From: Rhodoluna limnophila
Lineage (GTDB): Bacteria > Actinomycetota > Actinomycetes > Actinomycetales > Microbacteriaceae
Length of the DNA stretch: 64,000 bases
Assembly (NCBI RefSeq): GCF_005845365.1
Contig: NZ_CP040509.1
Coordinates: 682,001 to 746,000 of the forward strand
Direction: 5' to 3'
Shown: piece by piece, positions 29,931 through 39,170 of the stretch
How the letters are laid out: each line of letters begins with the position of its first letter
Numbering within the stretch: the first letter of the stretch is position 1
Position numbers and translations under genes: made by a program
Notes under the pieces: generated by a model
What the model was told of the DNA's origin: nothing
What the model saw: only the letters and a program-made list of their open reading frames with translations
Databases searched by the model: none

Positions 29931-30779
29931 ATGAGCAAAAAACTGGCAATCGTCACCGGAGGCACTGCGGGAATCGGCTTAGAAACTGCAATTGCTTTGG
30001 CAAAAGCAGGCTTTGACCTTGTCATAACCGGCCGCTCAAAATTCAAGGCCGATTTGGCATTGGAGAGGCTATCCGTAGCTGCGAGCAACGCCAAGGTTGA
30101 GTGGGTTGAGCTGGACCTATCTGACCTGGAGTCGGTGCGCTTCTTCAGCCGCTGGCTAGGTATCAGAAAATGGGACCTGCTGGTGAATAACGCTGGAGCA
30201 AAGGTTGAACGCCCTTTCAAAACCACGAAGCAGGGATTCGAATGGCACATCGGTGTAAACCACATAGCCCACCTCTTTTTGTCGCAGGTCTTGGTAAATC
30301 GCGGAAGAGACGGCGCACGGATTGTATTTGTTTCCTCCATCGTTGCGCGAAGGAGCGCAGGAACGGTTCTGAATGACTACGAGTCGCAGTCCCCCGGTGT
30401 TGCCTATCGCGACTCCAAACTCGCGAATCTGGTCACCGCTATCAATCTGGGAAAAGTCTTAGCTGAAAACAACTTAGACATCACAGTGACCATGGCTCAC
30501 CCGGGTTTTACAAGGGCGTCAGCCTACGGCACAAAGTTGATCAGAGCGGCGGAGATTGTATTGGCCCAACCGGCTTCTAAGGGAGCCAAGCCGGTCATAT
30601 CAGCGTGCTTCTCCGAAGCCGATGTCTACTGGGGACCAAAGTATTTCCAACTTTGGGGTCCTCCGACTCAGGTGAATCTACCTGAGTCAGTAGTTTCTGC
30701 TCTCGACAAGGGTGATATTTGGTCCGACTCTCTCGGAGAGATTCGAAGGTATCTAGCCGCTGAATTAAGACCTGATTAG
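29931..30779 (+). CDS. Short-chain dehydrogenase/reductase
   Basis: 282 aa, classical SDR fold. Cofactor motif TGGTAGIG (about 9-16), NNAGA (about 88-92), catalytic Ser in VFVSSIVARR and the YxxxK pair in AYRDSKLAN (about 161-169). An Arg/Ser-containing loop after strand 2 (ITGRSKFKAD) favours NADP(H). C-terminal part (SACFSEADVYWGPKYF) resembles retinol-dehydrogenase/protochlorophyllide-reductase-like SDRs. Substrate unknown. Convergent with the PAC2 gene, stops 1 nt apart. Confidence 0.88.
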   Translation: MSKKLAIVTGGTAGIGLETAIALAKAGFDLVITGRSKFKADLALERLSVAASNAKVEWVELDLSDLESVRFFSRWLGIRKWDLLVNNAGAKVERPFKTTKQGFEWHIGVNHIAHLFLSQVLVNRGRDGARIVFVSSIVARRSAGTVLNDYESQSPGVAYRDSKLANLVTAINLGKVLAENNLDITVTMAHPGFTRASAYGTKLIRAAEIVLAQPASKGAKPVISACFSEADVYWGPKYFQLWGPPTQVNLPESVVSALDKGDIWSDSLGEIRRYLAAELRPD

Positions 30780-30780
30780 G

Positions 30781-31698
30781 TCAATCCTCGTCGGCTGAGT
30801 TTTTTCGACGATTTGCCAGGTAGCTCTCAAGTTCTTCGGCGATTTCTTCTGCAGATGGAATGCGCGATTCTGGCTTGACCATCGGTGCTCTAATTGGGCC
30901 ACTTGATTCAGAGCCGTAACCCGCCTCAAGAGCCGAAATCATCTTGGCCAGATCCTCATTCTTCTCTACCTGTTCGTTGATCTTCCCAAGGACTACATCG
31001 CCTAACTCTCGCAAGCTGTCAGTGGGGAAAACTAGACCGGTGGCAGCGGATACTTGCTCGAATGCCTTGACGGCAGCCTGAGGATAATCGGTGTCTGAAA
31101 GGTAATGAGGAACAAGCATCACGAGCCCAGCAATAGGTAAGTCAATCGCCGAGAGTTTGAACTCGATCAAATGCAGAACGTTGCCTGGAACCTGGGTTTG
31201 AGGCTTCCACTCTGAAACTGAGGCAATGATTTCGGCTCGATTACCTGAGACAGTTACGCCGACAGGTTTGGTGTGTGGAACTGGAAAAGGAATAGCGTTC
31301 ACCCACGTGAAATCCTTCACCGCAAGATCTTCCACTATTTCCTGAACCGCAAAGGTGAAGTTCTCCCAGCGGAAATCGGGCTCATAGCCATGCAGGTAGA
31401 GGAACGGCTGATTTGCTTCGTCATGAACAAGATACAGACCCAGGGTTGCCGGCTCGTAGTCGGCGATGTGATCGCGCTCGAAGTACATAACTGGTCTTCT
31501 TGAGCGGTAGTCAAGTAAATCGTCGTTACTAAATCGCAGCACGAGTTCGTGAGAAAGCGAAGAAAAAATGTGATCAGACATCTGGGTTAGAACATGCCCA
31601 GCATCAGTGAAGCCACTGAATCCAGCCAACAGACTGAGCCCCGGAGGTATGCTCGCAGGATCTACGGCGTAGGTGTAAAGGTCTTGTTCCTGAGTCAT
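30781..31698 (-). CDS. PAC2 family protein (proteasome assembly chaperone 2-like)
   Basis: 305 aa. Recognised by the PAC2 pattern: LLAGFSGFTDAGHVLTQM (about 22-39), DYRSRRPVM, FLYLHGYEPDFRWENF (about 98-113) and MLVPHYLSDTDYPQAA. The C-terminal tail (SAEEIAEELESYLANRRK) is charged and helical. Start set at ATG 31698, where TAGGAT lies 7 nt upstream (leaderless). PAC2 proteins in actinobacteria are uncharacterised; no proteasome gene is in the window. Divergent from pepA. Confidence 0.85.
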   Translation of the reverse strand: MTQEQDLYTYAVDPASIPPGLSLLAGFSGFTDAGHVLTQMSDHIFSSLSHELVLRFSNDDLLDYRSRRPVMYFERDHIADYEPATLGLYLVHDEANQPFLYLHGYEPDFRWENFTFAVQEIVEDLAVKDFTWVNAIPFPVPHTKPVGVTVSGNRAEIIASVSEWKPQTQVPGNVLHLIEFKLSAIDLPIAGLVMLVPHYLSDTDYPQAAVKAFEQVSAATGLVFPTDSLRELGDVVLGKINEQVEKNEDLAKMISALEAGYGSESSGPIRAPMVKPESRIPSAEEIAEELESYLANRRKNSADED

Positions 31699-31705
31699 GA
31701 CGACA

Positions 31706-31711
31706 ATCCTA
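31706..31711 (-). promoter_or_regulatory. -10 box of the PAC2 gene, leaderless geometry
   Basis: TAGGAT on the minus strand, 7 nt, then ATG at 31698. Confidence 0.45.
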
Positions 31712-31724
31712 ACTTTCGGCCGAT

Positions 31725-31730
31725 TAACAT
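31725..31730 (+). promoter_or_regulatory. -10 box of pepA, leaderless geometry
   Basis: TAACAT, 7 nt, then ATG at 31738. This decides against the in-frame ATG at 31729, which overlaps the box. Confidence 0.5.
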
Positions 31731-31737
31731 GGTCATT

Positions 31738-33222
31738 ATGAATAACTTCAAGGTCCAAGTCACCGCCAAAATTCCTACGGCCAAACAGGGTTCGGTGATT
31801 GTATGTGGTGTCTCTAAGACTCCTAAAGAGCTGGCCTTGATTTCAGCAGATTTGAACTTGGACGTACTTACCGGGCAAAAGCTTGAACTTTTGGGAGTGA
31901 AGGCAAACCTCGAATCGCTCACACTTATACCCGGCCCTTTGGGTTCAGTAATTGGGTTGGTCGGCCTAGATGCTGACCTGGCACCAGAAGACAAACTTCG
32001 CCAGCTTGGAGGCGTAATTGCTCGCGGCTGCAAGGGATTTTCGGAAGTAGTAGTTGCACTCCCAGACCTGGATGCGAACGCTGTATTGAATCTCATTGAG
32101 GGTTTTTCCCTCGGGTTGTACGAGTACAACTCTTATAAGTCGGATGCGTCTAAGACTGTGGTTAAGAAGCTCACTGTTGTGTCATCAGCCAAGGTAACTG
32201 CAGCGGCACTTACTGAAATTGAATTGACCTGCCAAGCCGTCCATGTTGCGCGCGACCTGGTTAACCAGCCGGCCAATGACTTGTACCCAGCATCGTTTGA
32301 GGCACATGCCAAAAAATCCGTTAAAGGGCTACCTCTATCCATCGAAACCTGGGATGAGAAGGCCTTGGCTAAGGCTGGCTTTGGAGGAATCGTTGCCGTT
32401 GGTGCTGGATCCTCCAGGCCTCCACGCCTCCTAAAAATTACTTACGCACCTAGGGGTGCCAAAAAGCACCTTGCTCTGGTTGGAAAAGGAATCACCTTCG
32501 ACACTGGCGGCTTGAGTCTGAAACCTGCTGAGTCAATGGTTGGAATGAAGTACGACATGACCGGAGCAGCCACCGTATTGCAGTCGATAATTGCGGTGGC
32601 GCAGTTGGGCGTAAAGACCAGAGTGACGGGCTGGATATGCTTAGCCGAAAACATGCCATCGGGTACAGCAACCAGACCAAACGACGTTATAAAGGCTCGT
32701 AATGGAAAGACCATTGAGGTTCTCAACACAGATGCAGAAGGACGGCTAGTCCTGGCTGATGGCCTCTCGGCCGCCAGCGAGGAGCATCCTGACCTAATCG
32801 TTGACATCGCTACCCTTACCGGAGCAGCCACCATTGCGCTCGGAAATCGTACGGCCGGTTTGATGGGCGATGAGGAAGCTGTTGACCTAGTAAAAGGTGC
32901 AGCGTCAGAGACGGCCGAACCCGTTTGGCACATGCCCCTGCCACAGGAACTACGCCCGCTACTGAATTCTGACATCGCTGACATAGCGAATGTGAAGATC
33001 GGCAACCGTGCTGGCGGAATGCTTATCGGCGGGCTATTTCTTCGTGAGTTTGTTGGCTTCGAGAAAAGGAATCCGTCCAAACGAATTTCTTGGGCACACC
33101 TCGACATTGCCGGACCATCAGACAACTCATCTGGCCCCTACGGCTTCACACCAAAGGGTGCCACCGGAACAATGGTCCGAACCATGGTCGTTTTGATAAA
33201 GCGACTGGCCTCAAAGGTTTAG
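31738..33222 (+). CDS. pepA: Leucyl aminopeptidase (M17)
   Basis: Cytosolic two-metal aminopeptidase releasing N-terminal residues from peptides. 494 aa. The M17 catalytic domain shows GKGITFDTGGLSLKP (metal/substrate Lys and Asp), MKYDMTGAATVL and the signature NTDAEGRLVLADGL. Other conserved parts are ARDLVNQPANDLYP and the C-terminal AHLDIAGPSDN. Start ATG 31738 from the promoter geometry. Followed by lpdA after 48 bp, probably separately promoted. Confidence 0.95.
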   Translation: MNNFKVQVTAKIPTAKQGSVIVCGVSKTPKELALISADLNLDVLTGQKLELLGVKANLESLTLIPGPLGSVIGLVGLDADLAPEDKLRQLGGVIARGCKGFSEVVVALPDLDANAVLNLIEGFSLGLYEYNSYKSDASKTVVKKLTVVSSAKVTAAALTEIELTCQAVHVARDLVNQPANDLYPASFEAHAKKSVKGLPLSIETWDEKALAKAGFGGIVAVGAGSSRPPRLLKITYAPRGAKKHLALVGKGITFDTGGLSLKPAESMVGMKYDMTGAATVLQSIIAVAQLGVKTRVTGWICLAENMPSGTATRPNDVIKARNGKTIEVLNTDAEGRLVLADGLSAASEEHPDLIVDIATLTGAATIALGNRTAGLMGDEEAVDLVKGAASETAEPVWHMPLPQELRPLLNSDIADIANVKIGNRAGGMLIGGLFLREFVGFEKRNPSKRISWAHLDIAGPSDNSSGPYGFTPKGATGTMVRTMVVLIKRLASKV

Positions 33223-33270
33223 TCGCGAAACATAGTAAAGTTTGAGGGTATTCGCGAGATGGAGATATAA

Positions 33271-34647
33271 GTGGCCGACCACAACTTTGACGTTGTAATC
33301 CTTGGTGGAGGAAGTGGTGGCTATGCAGCCGCCCTACGATCAGCACAATTGGGTAAAACCGTTGCTCTGGTAGAGAAAGACAAACTAGGCGGAACTTGCC
33401 TTCACCGTGGTTGTATCCCAACCAAAGCACTGCTTCACTCTGCGGAAATTGCCGACAATGTTAAAGAAGCAGCTCACTTCGGTGTTCAGGCTACCTTCGG
33501 CTCAATTGACATGCCAGCCGTCAACAACTACCGAAACTCAATTGTTGACCGCCTCTTCAAAGGTCTAACCGGCTTGGTCGGATCAAAGAACATCACCGTT
33601 GTCTCAGGAGAAGGCCGCCTAGTAGGCCCTAAGACTATTCAGGTCAACGGCGATAACTACACCGGCGAGAACATTGTTCTCGCGTCAGGCTCATACAGTC
33701 GAACACTTCCAGGCCTAGAAATCGGCGGCCGTGTAATCACTTCAGAGCACGCGCTCCAGTTGAACTTTGTCCCAAACAAGGTCGTCGTTCTCGGCGGCGG
33801 CGTCATCGGTGTTGAATTCGCTTCTATCTGGAAGTCTTTCGGAGCCGAAGTCACAATCATTGAGGGCCTACCTTCACTGGTACCTAATGAAGACGCATCA
33901 GTTAGCAAGGCCTTGGAGCGCGCATTCCGCAAGCGCGGCATTGACTTTAAGACTGGTGTTCGATTCTCTGGCGTTGACCAGAACGAGCACGGCGTGATCG
34001 TTCGCTTGGAGTCTGGCGAAGCGATTGAGGCAGAACTACTGCTTGTTGCTGTCGGGCGTGGCCCAAACACTGCTGGTCTCGGCTATGAAGAGCAGGGCGT
34101 GCACATGGACAGAGGATATGTCCTCACCAACGAGCGCCTTCAGACCAACCTTCCAGGCGTTTACGCAGCAGGCGACATTGTTCCGGGCCTTCAGCTGGCT
34201 CACCGAGGATTCCAGCAGGGTATTTTCATCGCAGAAGAGATTGCTGGGCTCAAGCCAGCAGTCATCGATGAAAACGGAATTCCAAAGGTCACCTACTGTG
34301 AGCCTGAGATTGCCTCTGTCGGTTTGAGTGAGGCAAAGGCGGCCGAAACTTACGGTGCCGAAAACATCTCTACTTACGAGTACAACCTCGGTGGCAACGG
34401 CAAGAGCCAGATTCTTGGCACCGCCGGCTTCATCAAGCTAGTTCGTCGCAACAACGGTCCGATTATCGGCGTTCACATGATTGGATCACGTGTCGGCGAG
34501 CAGATCGGCGAAGCACAACTTATTGTGAACTGGGAGGCTTATCCTGAGGATGTCGCAACCCTGGTACACGCCCACCCAACCATGAATGAAGCAATCGGAG
34601 AGGCTCACCTAGCCATCGCCGGCAAGCCACTTCACGCCCACGCATAA
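33271..34647 (+). CDS. lpdA: Dihydrolipoyl dehydrogenase (E3)
   Basis: FAD enzyme that re-oxidises the dihydrolipoyl arm of 2-oxoacid dehydrogenase complexes, passing electrons to NAD+. 458 aa. FAD motif VILGGGSGGYAAALR, redox disulfide GGTCLHRGCIPTKAL (Cys pair spaced by four), NAD motif VVVLGGGVIGVEFAS, and the C-terminal HAHPTMNEAIGEAHL with the catalytic His-Glu. GTG start with GGAGATATAA upstream. The E2 gene follows after 29 bp, so E3 and E2 are one operon. Confidence 0.96.
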   Translation: MADHNFDVVILGGGSGGYAAALRSAQLGKTVALVEKDKLGGTCLHRGCIPTKALLHSAEIADNVKEAAHFGVQATFGSIDMPAVNNYRNSIVDRLFKGLTGLVGSKNITVVSGEGRLVGPKTIQVNGDNYTGENIVLASGSYSRTLPGLEIGGRVITSEHALQLNFVPNKVVVLGGGVIGVEFASIWKSFGAEVTIIEGLPSLVPNEDASVSKALERAFRKRGIDFKTGVRFSGVDQNEHGVIVRLESGEAIEAELLLVAVGRGPNTAGLGYEEQGVHMDRGYVLTNERLQTNLPGVYAAGDIVPGLQLAHRGFQQGIFIAEEIAGLKPAVIDENGIPKVTYCEPEIASVGLSEAKAAETYGAENISTYEYNLGGNGKSQILGTAGFIKLVRRNNGPIIGVHMIGSRVGEQIGEAQLIVNWEAYPEDVATLVHAHPTMNEAIGEAHLAIAGKPLHAHA

Positions 34648-34676
34648 AGAATATTTCCCACAAGGAGCAGCATTAA

Positions 34677-36047
34677 ATGAGTGAATCAGTAGTACTTCCA
34701 GCGCTGGGTGAAAGCGTGACCGAGGGAACTGTTACCCGTTGGCTAAAGAAGGTCGGTGACAGCGTTGCCGTAGACGAACCTCTAGTAGAGGTTTCCACCG
34801 ACAAGGTTGATACCGAGATTCCTTCGCCAGTCGCCGGTGTTATTGAGCAGATTTTGGTTCAAGAAGACGAAACCGTTCAGGTTGGCGCGGTCCTAGTAGT
34901 AATTGGAGACGGTTCAGGTTCTGCCGCTGCTCCAGTTGCAGACTCGCCAGCGGCAGCTCCGGTTGCAGCTGAGCCAGTTGTGGCCCCTGTTGTTGCAGCG
35001 CCTGTTGCTCCACCGGTTGCAGCAGTTGTTGCTGCTCCAGTTGCACCAGTTGTTCCTCCAGTTGTTGCAGCTCCTGTGGTTGCTCCAGTGGCACCAGTTG
35101 CTCCGGCTCCAGCTGTGACCACTCCATCAGTTACTTCAGATGCTGGCTACGTGACACCACTGGTGCGCAAGCTGGCTAATGAGACCGGCATTGACTTGAC
35201 CCAAATCGCTGGCACTGGCGTTGGTGGTCGTATCCGTAAGGATGACGTTCTCGCCGCTCAGTCAGCGCCTACACAGGCTGTTCAAGCTGCTCCGTCTGCG
35301 CCAATTCACACCCCTGCCGAGGCGTCACCGCTTCGTGGAACCACTGCTCCGATGTCTCGCCTACGCAAGGTACTTGCCGAACGAGCAGTTGCGTCTATGG
35401 TCTCTACGGCACAGCTGACCACGGTTGTTGAGGTGGATGTCACCAAGATCGCTTTGCTCCGACAGCGTGTACAGGCCGACTTCGTTGCCAAATCTGGTGG
35501 CAAATTGAACTTCATGCCATTCTTTGCTCTTGCCGCGGCCGAGGCCCTTCGCGTTCACCCGAAGCTAAACGCAACAATCGATGGCGACAACATTGTTTAC
35601 CACGGTACCGAGAACATCTCATTTGCGGTTGACACTGAAAAGGGACTGCTCACCCCGGTTATCCGTGATGCAGCAAGCCTGAACATCATGCAGACCGCCC
35701 AGCAGATCGCCGATCTAGCCGGCCGTACACGTGCCAACCAGCTGAAGCCTGATGAACTCGGCGGCGGAACATTCACACTGACCAACACCGGTTCACGAGG
35801 AGCACTCTTCGACACTCCAGTTGTTTTCCTTCCTCAGGTCGCGATTCTCGGAACCGGCGTCGTCACCAAGCGCCCTGTAGTTGTAACCGATTCAAACGGT
35901 CAGGACGCCATCGCAATTCGCAGCATGGTTTACCTGGCGTTGTCTTATGACCACCGCTTGGTCGATGGCGCTGACGCCAGCCGTTTCTTGGTTGATGTCA
36001 AGACACGCCTAGAAGAAGCAAACTTTGAGAGCTTGCTAGGCCTGTAG
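34677..36047 (+). CDS. sucB: Dihydrolipoamide acyltransferase (E2 of 2-oxoacid dehydrogenase), single lipoyl domain
   Basis: 456 aa. One N-terminal lipoyl domain (lipoyl Lys in VSTDKVDTEIPSPVAG, about 40-55), a long Ala/Pro/Val linker (about 80-155), a peripheral subunit-binding domain (YVTPLVRKLANETGID, then GTGVGGRIRKDDVL) and the catalytic domain ending SYDHRLVDGADASRFL with the active His-Asp. It could serve the pyruvate or the 2-oxoglutarate complex; in actinobacteria one E2 often serves both. Many relatives have two or three lipoyl domains. GGAG precedes the ATG. A strong terminator follows. Confidence 0.93.
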   Translation: MSESVVLPALGESVTEGTVTRWLKKVGDSVAVDEPLVEVSTDKVDTEIPSPVAGVIEQILVQEDETVQVGAVLVVIGDGSGSAAAPVADSPAAAPVAAEPVVAPVVAAPVAPPVAAVVAAPVAPVVPPVVAAPVVAPVAPVAPAPAVTTPSVTSDAGYVTPLVRKLANETGIDLTQIAGTGVGGRIRKDDVLAAQSAPTQAVQAAPSAPIHTPAEASPLRGTTAPMSRLRKVLAERAVASMVSTAQLTTVVEVDVTKIALLRQRVQADFVAKSGGKLNFMPFFALAAAEALRVHPKLNATIDGDNIVYHGTENISFAVDTEKGLLTPVIRDAASLNIMQTAQQIADLAGRTRANQLKPDELGGGTFTLTNTGSRGALFDTPVVFLPQVAILGTGVVTKRPVVVTDSNGQDAIAIRSMVYLALSYDHRLVDGADASRFLVDVKTRLEEANFESLLGL

Positions 36048-36066
36048 CGGTCAGTTTGGTTCTCAG

Positions 36067-36103
36067 GATTGCCCGGTAGATCTGCTACCGGGCAATCTTT
36101 TTT
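36067..36103 (+). terminator. Rho-independent terminator of the E3-E2 operon
   Basis: Perfect 13-bp stem GATTGCCCGGTAG/CTACCGGGCAATC with a 5-nt loop, followed by T6. The right arm also encodes the last four codons and stop of the convergent gene. Confidence 0.92.
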
Positions 36104-36696
36104 AACTGCCAGGTAGAGCCACTCTTTACTAGCGTTGCCTTCAAAATTCTGGGGCCCTCCGCACAGTCAACCTCGACCACAAGCAGGCGTAAACCGCCGA
36201 GATCTACTCGGCTAACTTCTCTGAATCCAGAGCCCTCCCTCAGGAGTGACCCAACGGACTTTAAATCATCACTGGCGGCTTCGCAAAGCCCCAGCGGGGG
36301 CTTTTCCGCAGACTTGGAATGGGCACTTACAACCGGCATCGGATGCATTTGTTGCCCGCTCTCGATTTCCCAAGGAAATGCCGCGATTACCAAGAGTGCT
36401 GAAACCAGCGCTATGGGCAGTGCCAGAAACAAGCGCCAGCCACGCAAGTACCTACTGGGTGACACAGTGCGGACCTCACCTGGTTCGCTCGACATGAGCC
36501 AAATGCGGCCGGACCGACATCGCAGTATGTCAACAAGGTTTTCATCCTGGTACAAATAAACAGCCCAAGGAGTAAGCACCGAGCGGCGTAACATTACTCC
36601 CCCATTTGGACCGGTGTACTTGAAACCCCGTGAGTATCGGCGCAAGGATTTCTTGGGAATACCCCGGATGTTTGGCTTAGGTGAGAGGTGGACCAT
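36085..36696 (-). CDS. Uncharacterised single-pass membrane protein
   Basis: 203 aa; I do not recognise a family. The basic N-terminal part includes a PH-like stretch (TPWAVYLYQDENLVDILRCR, about 42-61). One hydrophobic segment spans about 88-108 (LFLALPIALVSALLVIAAF), then a polar C-terminal half ends LVVEVDCAEGPRILKATLVK, which would lie outside the membrane. Start ATG 36696 with CATGAT 6 nt upstream. Its stop codon lies inside the terminator stem of the E3-E2 operon. Divergent from lipB. Confidence 0.7.
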   Translation of the reverse strand: MVHLSPKPNIRGIPKKSLRRYSRGFKYTGPNGGVMLRRSVLTPWAVYLYQDENLVDILRCRSGRIWLMSSEPGEVRTVSPSRYLRGWRLFLALPIALVSALLVIAAFPWEIESGQQMHPMPVVSAHSKSAEKPPLGLCEAASDDLKSVGSLLREGSGFREVSRVDLGGLRLLVVEVDCAEGPRILKATLVKSGSTWQLKKIAR

Positions 36697-36785
36697 GCAC
36701 TCATCATGCTCGCGGTCTCATCCCGTCTGGGCGCATGAAGCAAAACTGTTGAGAATTAGGGAACATACTCGGCGGGGGGCGAGTT

Positions 36786-36791
36786 TAGACT
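36786..36791 (+). promoter_or_regulatory. -10 box of lipB, leaderless geometry
   Basis: TAGACT, 6 nt, then ATG at 36798; no Shine-Dalgarno sequence. Confidence 0.5.
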
Positions 36792-36797
36792 TAACAA

Positions 36798-37433
36798 ATG
36801 CCTGACTTTCTCACCGCCGGACTTAGCCCTGATTTGGTCGGCTATGAAGAGGGATGGCAACTGCAGCGTGAGATCCACAGCAAGGTTGTTGCCCATGAAA
36901 TCCCAGACACAGTAATCCTGCTTGAACATTCATCGGTATTTACCGCTGGTAAGCGCACAGAAGACTCGGAGCGCCCAGTTGATGGCACCCCTGTAATAGA
37001 TGTTGACCGCGGTGGAAAAATCACTTGGCACGGTCCGGGTCAGCTGGTTGGCTATCCGATTATGAAACTCCCAAGACCTATTGATGTTGTCGGCTATGTC
37101 CGATGGCTCGAAGATGTTCTTATAAAAACCTGCGCCGAGTTTGGCCTGATCACAGAGCGAGTCGAGGGGCGAAGTGGGGTGTGGGCACCTCTGAATGGAA
37201 GCCATGTCAAAGTGGCTGCAATAGGCATTCGCGTAGCGGAGCACACCACAATGCACGGGTTTGCTCTCAACTGCAATAATTCACTCGATCCCTATGAAAC
37301 AATCATTGCTTGTGGCATCAGAGACGCTAAAACCAGCACACTCACCGAACTTTTAGGGCGAGAGATCACCCCCGCTATGGCGGCCGAAGTTGTAAAAAAA
37401 CACCTCAAAGAGATTGGCAAGGTCGAACTGTGA
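36798..37433 (+). CDS. lipB: Octanoyl-[ACP]:protein N-octanoyltransferase
   Basis: Transfers octanoate from acyl carrier protein to the lipoyl-domain lysine, the first step of lipoate assembly on E2. 211 aa. Motifs: [32 protein letters not shown] and [20 protein letters not shown]; the catalytic Lys is in KVAAIG and the Cys in IIACGI. Leaderless start. Its TGA overlaps the GTG of lipA (GTGA). It sits just after the E2/E3 genes whose product it modifies. Confidence 0.95.
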   Translation: MPDFLTAGLSPDLVGYEEGWQLQREIHSKVVAHEIPDTVILLEHSSVFTAGKRTEDSERPVDGTPVIDVDRGGKITWHGPGQLVGYPIMKLPRPIDVVGYVRWLEDVLIKTCAEFGLITERVEGRSGVWAPLNGSHVKVAAIGIRVAEHTTMHGFALNCNNSLDPYETIIACGIRDAKTSTLTELLGREITPAMAAEVVKKHLKEIGKVEL

Positions 37434-38425
37434 CCGAACAAAAACCCGAGCGCAAGCTACTGAGAATCGAAGCTCGCAACAGCTCAGTACCAATCGAAAA
37501 GAAGCCGGAATGGATCAAGACCACGGCGCATATGGGACCTGAGTATCAAGCCCTACAGAAGCTGGTAAAAGGCGAGAACCTTCACACCGTCTGCCAAGAG
37601 GCAGGATGCCCAAACATCTTCGAGTGTTGGGAAGACCGCGAGGCAACATTTCTGATCGGTGGGTCTCAGTGCACCAGACGCTGCGATTTCTGCCAGATCG
37701 ACACTGGTAAGCCAGACGCTTTTGACGCAGATGAACCGCGGCGCGTGGGCGATTCGGTTCGACAGATGGAACTTCGATACGCAACCGTCACTGGAGTTGC
37801 CAGAGACGATCTTGAGGATGAAGGTGCTTGGTTGTATGCCGAAACCATCCGCCAAATCCACCAGCAATCGCCGGGTACGGGTGTTGAAATTCTGGTTCCT
37901 GACTTCTCGGGGAATCCGGAACTTCTTGGAAAAGTGTTTGACGCGCGCCCAGAGGTTTTTGCTCACAATGTCGAGACGGTTCCACGAATCTTCAAAGAGA
38001 TTCGACCTGCTTTCCGTTATGAGCGCTCACTTGATGTACTTACGCAGGCTAGAGACTATGGTCTCGTGACCAAATCCAACCTCATTCTTGGCATGGGAGA
38101 AACCCGCGAAGAGATTTCGCAGGCCATGCAGGACCTGTTTGACGCCGGAACTGACATCCTCACCATTACCCAGTACCTGCGACCAACACCTAAGCACCAC
38201 CCAGTCAGCCGATGGGTAAAGCCAATTGAGTTTGCAGAAATGGCCGAAGAAGCCGAGGAAATCGGATTCCTTGGGGTTCTATCGGGGCCACTGGTCCGCA
38301 GTTCCTATCGCGCCGGACGACTCTGGGCTCAAACGATGCAGAAGAAGGGCTTTGAAATCCCCGCCCATCTCAGTCATCTAGCCGAGGCTGCTGCGAAAAG
38401 CGGTTTTGGACAAGCAGTTCACTAG
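37430..38425 (+). CDS. lipA: Lipoyl synthase
   Basis: Radical SAM enzyme that inserts two sulfurs into octanoyl-E2. 331 aa. The auxiliary cluster cysteines are in [13 protein letters not shown], and the radical SAM cluster in CTRRCDFC (CxxxCxxC). [14 protein letters not shown]-like substrate segment is present as [19 protein letters not shown]. The C-terminal RSSYRAG supplies the conserved serine that ligates the auxiliary cluster. GTG start overlapping the lipB stop; translationally coupled. Confidence 0.97.
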   Translation: MTEQKPERKLLRIEARNSSVPIEKKPEWIKTTAHMGPEYQALQKLVKGENLHTVCQEAGCPNIFECWEDREATFLIGGSQCTRRCDFCQIDTGKPDAFDADEPRRVGDSVRQMELRYATVTGVARDDLEDEGAWLYAETIRQIHQQSPGTGVEILVPDFSGNPELLGKVFDARPEVFAHNVETVPRIFKEIRPAFRYERSLDVLTQARDYGLVTKSNLILGMGETREEISQAMQDLFDAGTDILTITQYLRPTPKHHPVSRWVKPIEFAEMAEEAEEIGFLGVLSGPLVRSSYRAGRLWAQTMQKKGFEIPAHLSHLAEAAAKSGFGQAVH

Positions 38426-38448
38426 AAACTTCGCGATAAGGTTATTCA

Positions 38449-39147
38449 ATGGCTAAAAAAGACACCAAAACTCAAAAAGCACCTGGTCAAATGCGTCAGC
38501 TTTGGCGCGTCTATGTAATGACCGCCAAGGGCGACAAGACTTCCGTACTATGGGCGTCCCTTGGGTTTGTGCTCACCGTTTTGGCAGCCATCACATTTAG
38601 CGCCGTGACTGCTCCGGGCAACGTGACTAACCTGGTTCTATTCAGCATTACCGGAGTTCTCTCGGGCATTTTGGTCGCGATGATTGTCATGTCTCGCAAG
38701 GCCGAGCGCGTGGCGTACATGCAAATCGAAGGTCAACAGGGCGCAGTTGGCGCAGTTGTGGCCAATGGACTGCGCCGTAACTGGCGCGGTAGCGAGATGC
38801 CGGTTGCAATCAACGGCAAGACGCGCGATGCCGTCTACCGCACCATCGGTCCGGGCGGAATCGTCTTGATTGGCGAGGGTCCAAAGTCACGCGTGCAGCC
38901 TTTGCTCGAAGATGAGCGCAAGAAGGTTTCACGAATCGCTCCGGGTGCGCCGATTCAGACCATTATTGTCGGCACCGATGAGAATTCAGTGCGAATTTAC
39001 GACTTGAAGAAGTCCCTATACAAACTTAAGAAAGTTCTGAACCGGTCTGAGGTTTCAGTGGTCGACAAGCGTCTGGCTTCACTTGGTATGAACATTCCAA
39101 TTCCAAAGGGAATGGATCCTGCAAAAATCCGCGCATCACGCAAGTAA
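38449..39147 (+). CDS. DUF4191 family membrane protein
   Basis: 232 aa. Two hydrophobic helices (about residues 35-54 and 60-82) followed by a soluble domain of 145 residues with AVGAVVANGLRRNWR and DAVYRTIGPGGIVLIGEG. This is the DUF4191 family, which in actinobacteria regularly follows lipA and precedes an RDD protein and glnA, as here. AAGG lies upstream of the ATG. Function unknown. Confidence 0.87.
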   Translation: MAKKDTKTQKAPGQMRQLWRVYVMTAKGDKTSVLWASLGFVLTVLAAITFSAVTAPGNVTNLVLFSITGVLSGILVAMIVMSRKAERVAYMQIEGQQGAVGAVVANGLRRNWRGSEMPVAINGKTRDAVYRTIGPGGIVLIGEGPKSRVQPLLEDERKKVSRIAPGAPIQTIIVGTDENSVRIYDLKKSLYKLKKVLNRSEVSVVDKRLASLGMNIPIPKGMDPAKIRASRK

Positions 39148-39170
39148 TCGCAGCTTCTAGCGGAGTGTTT

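Noticed and set aside
32442-33125. A 227-codon open frame antisense to pepA
   Set aside because: It overlaps the pepA catalytic domain completely and shows no recognisable protein.
34840-35127. Repeat-rich frames encoding Gln/Leu or Gly/Thr/Ala runs
   Set aside because: These are other readings of the Ala/Pro/Val linker of the E2 gene, not a satellite or CRISPR repeat.
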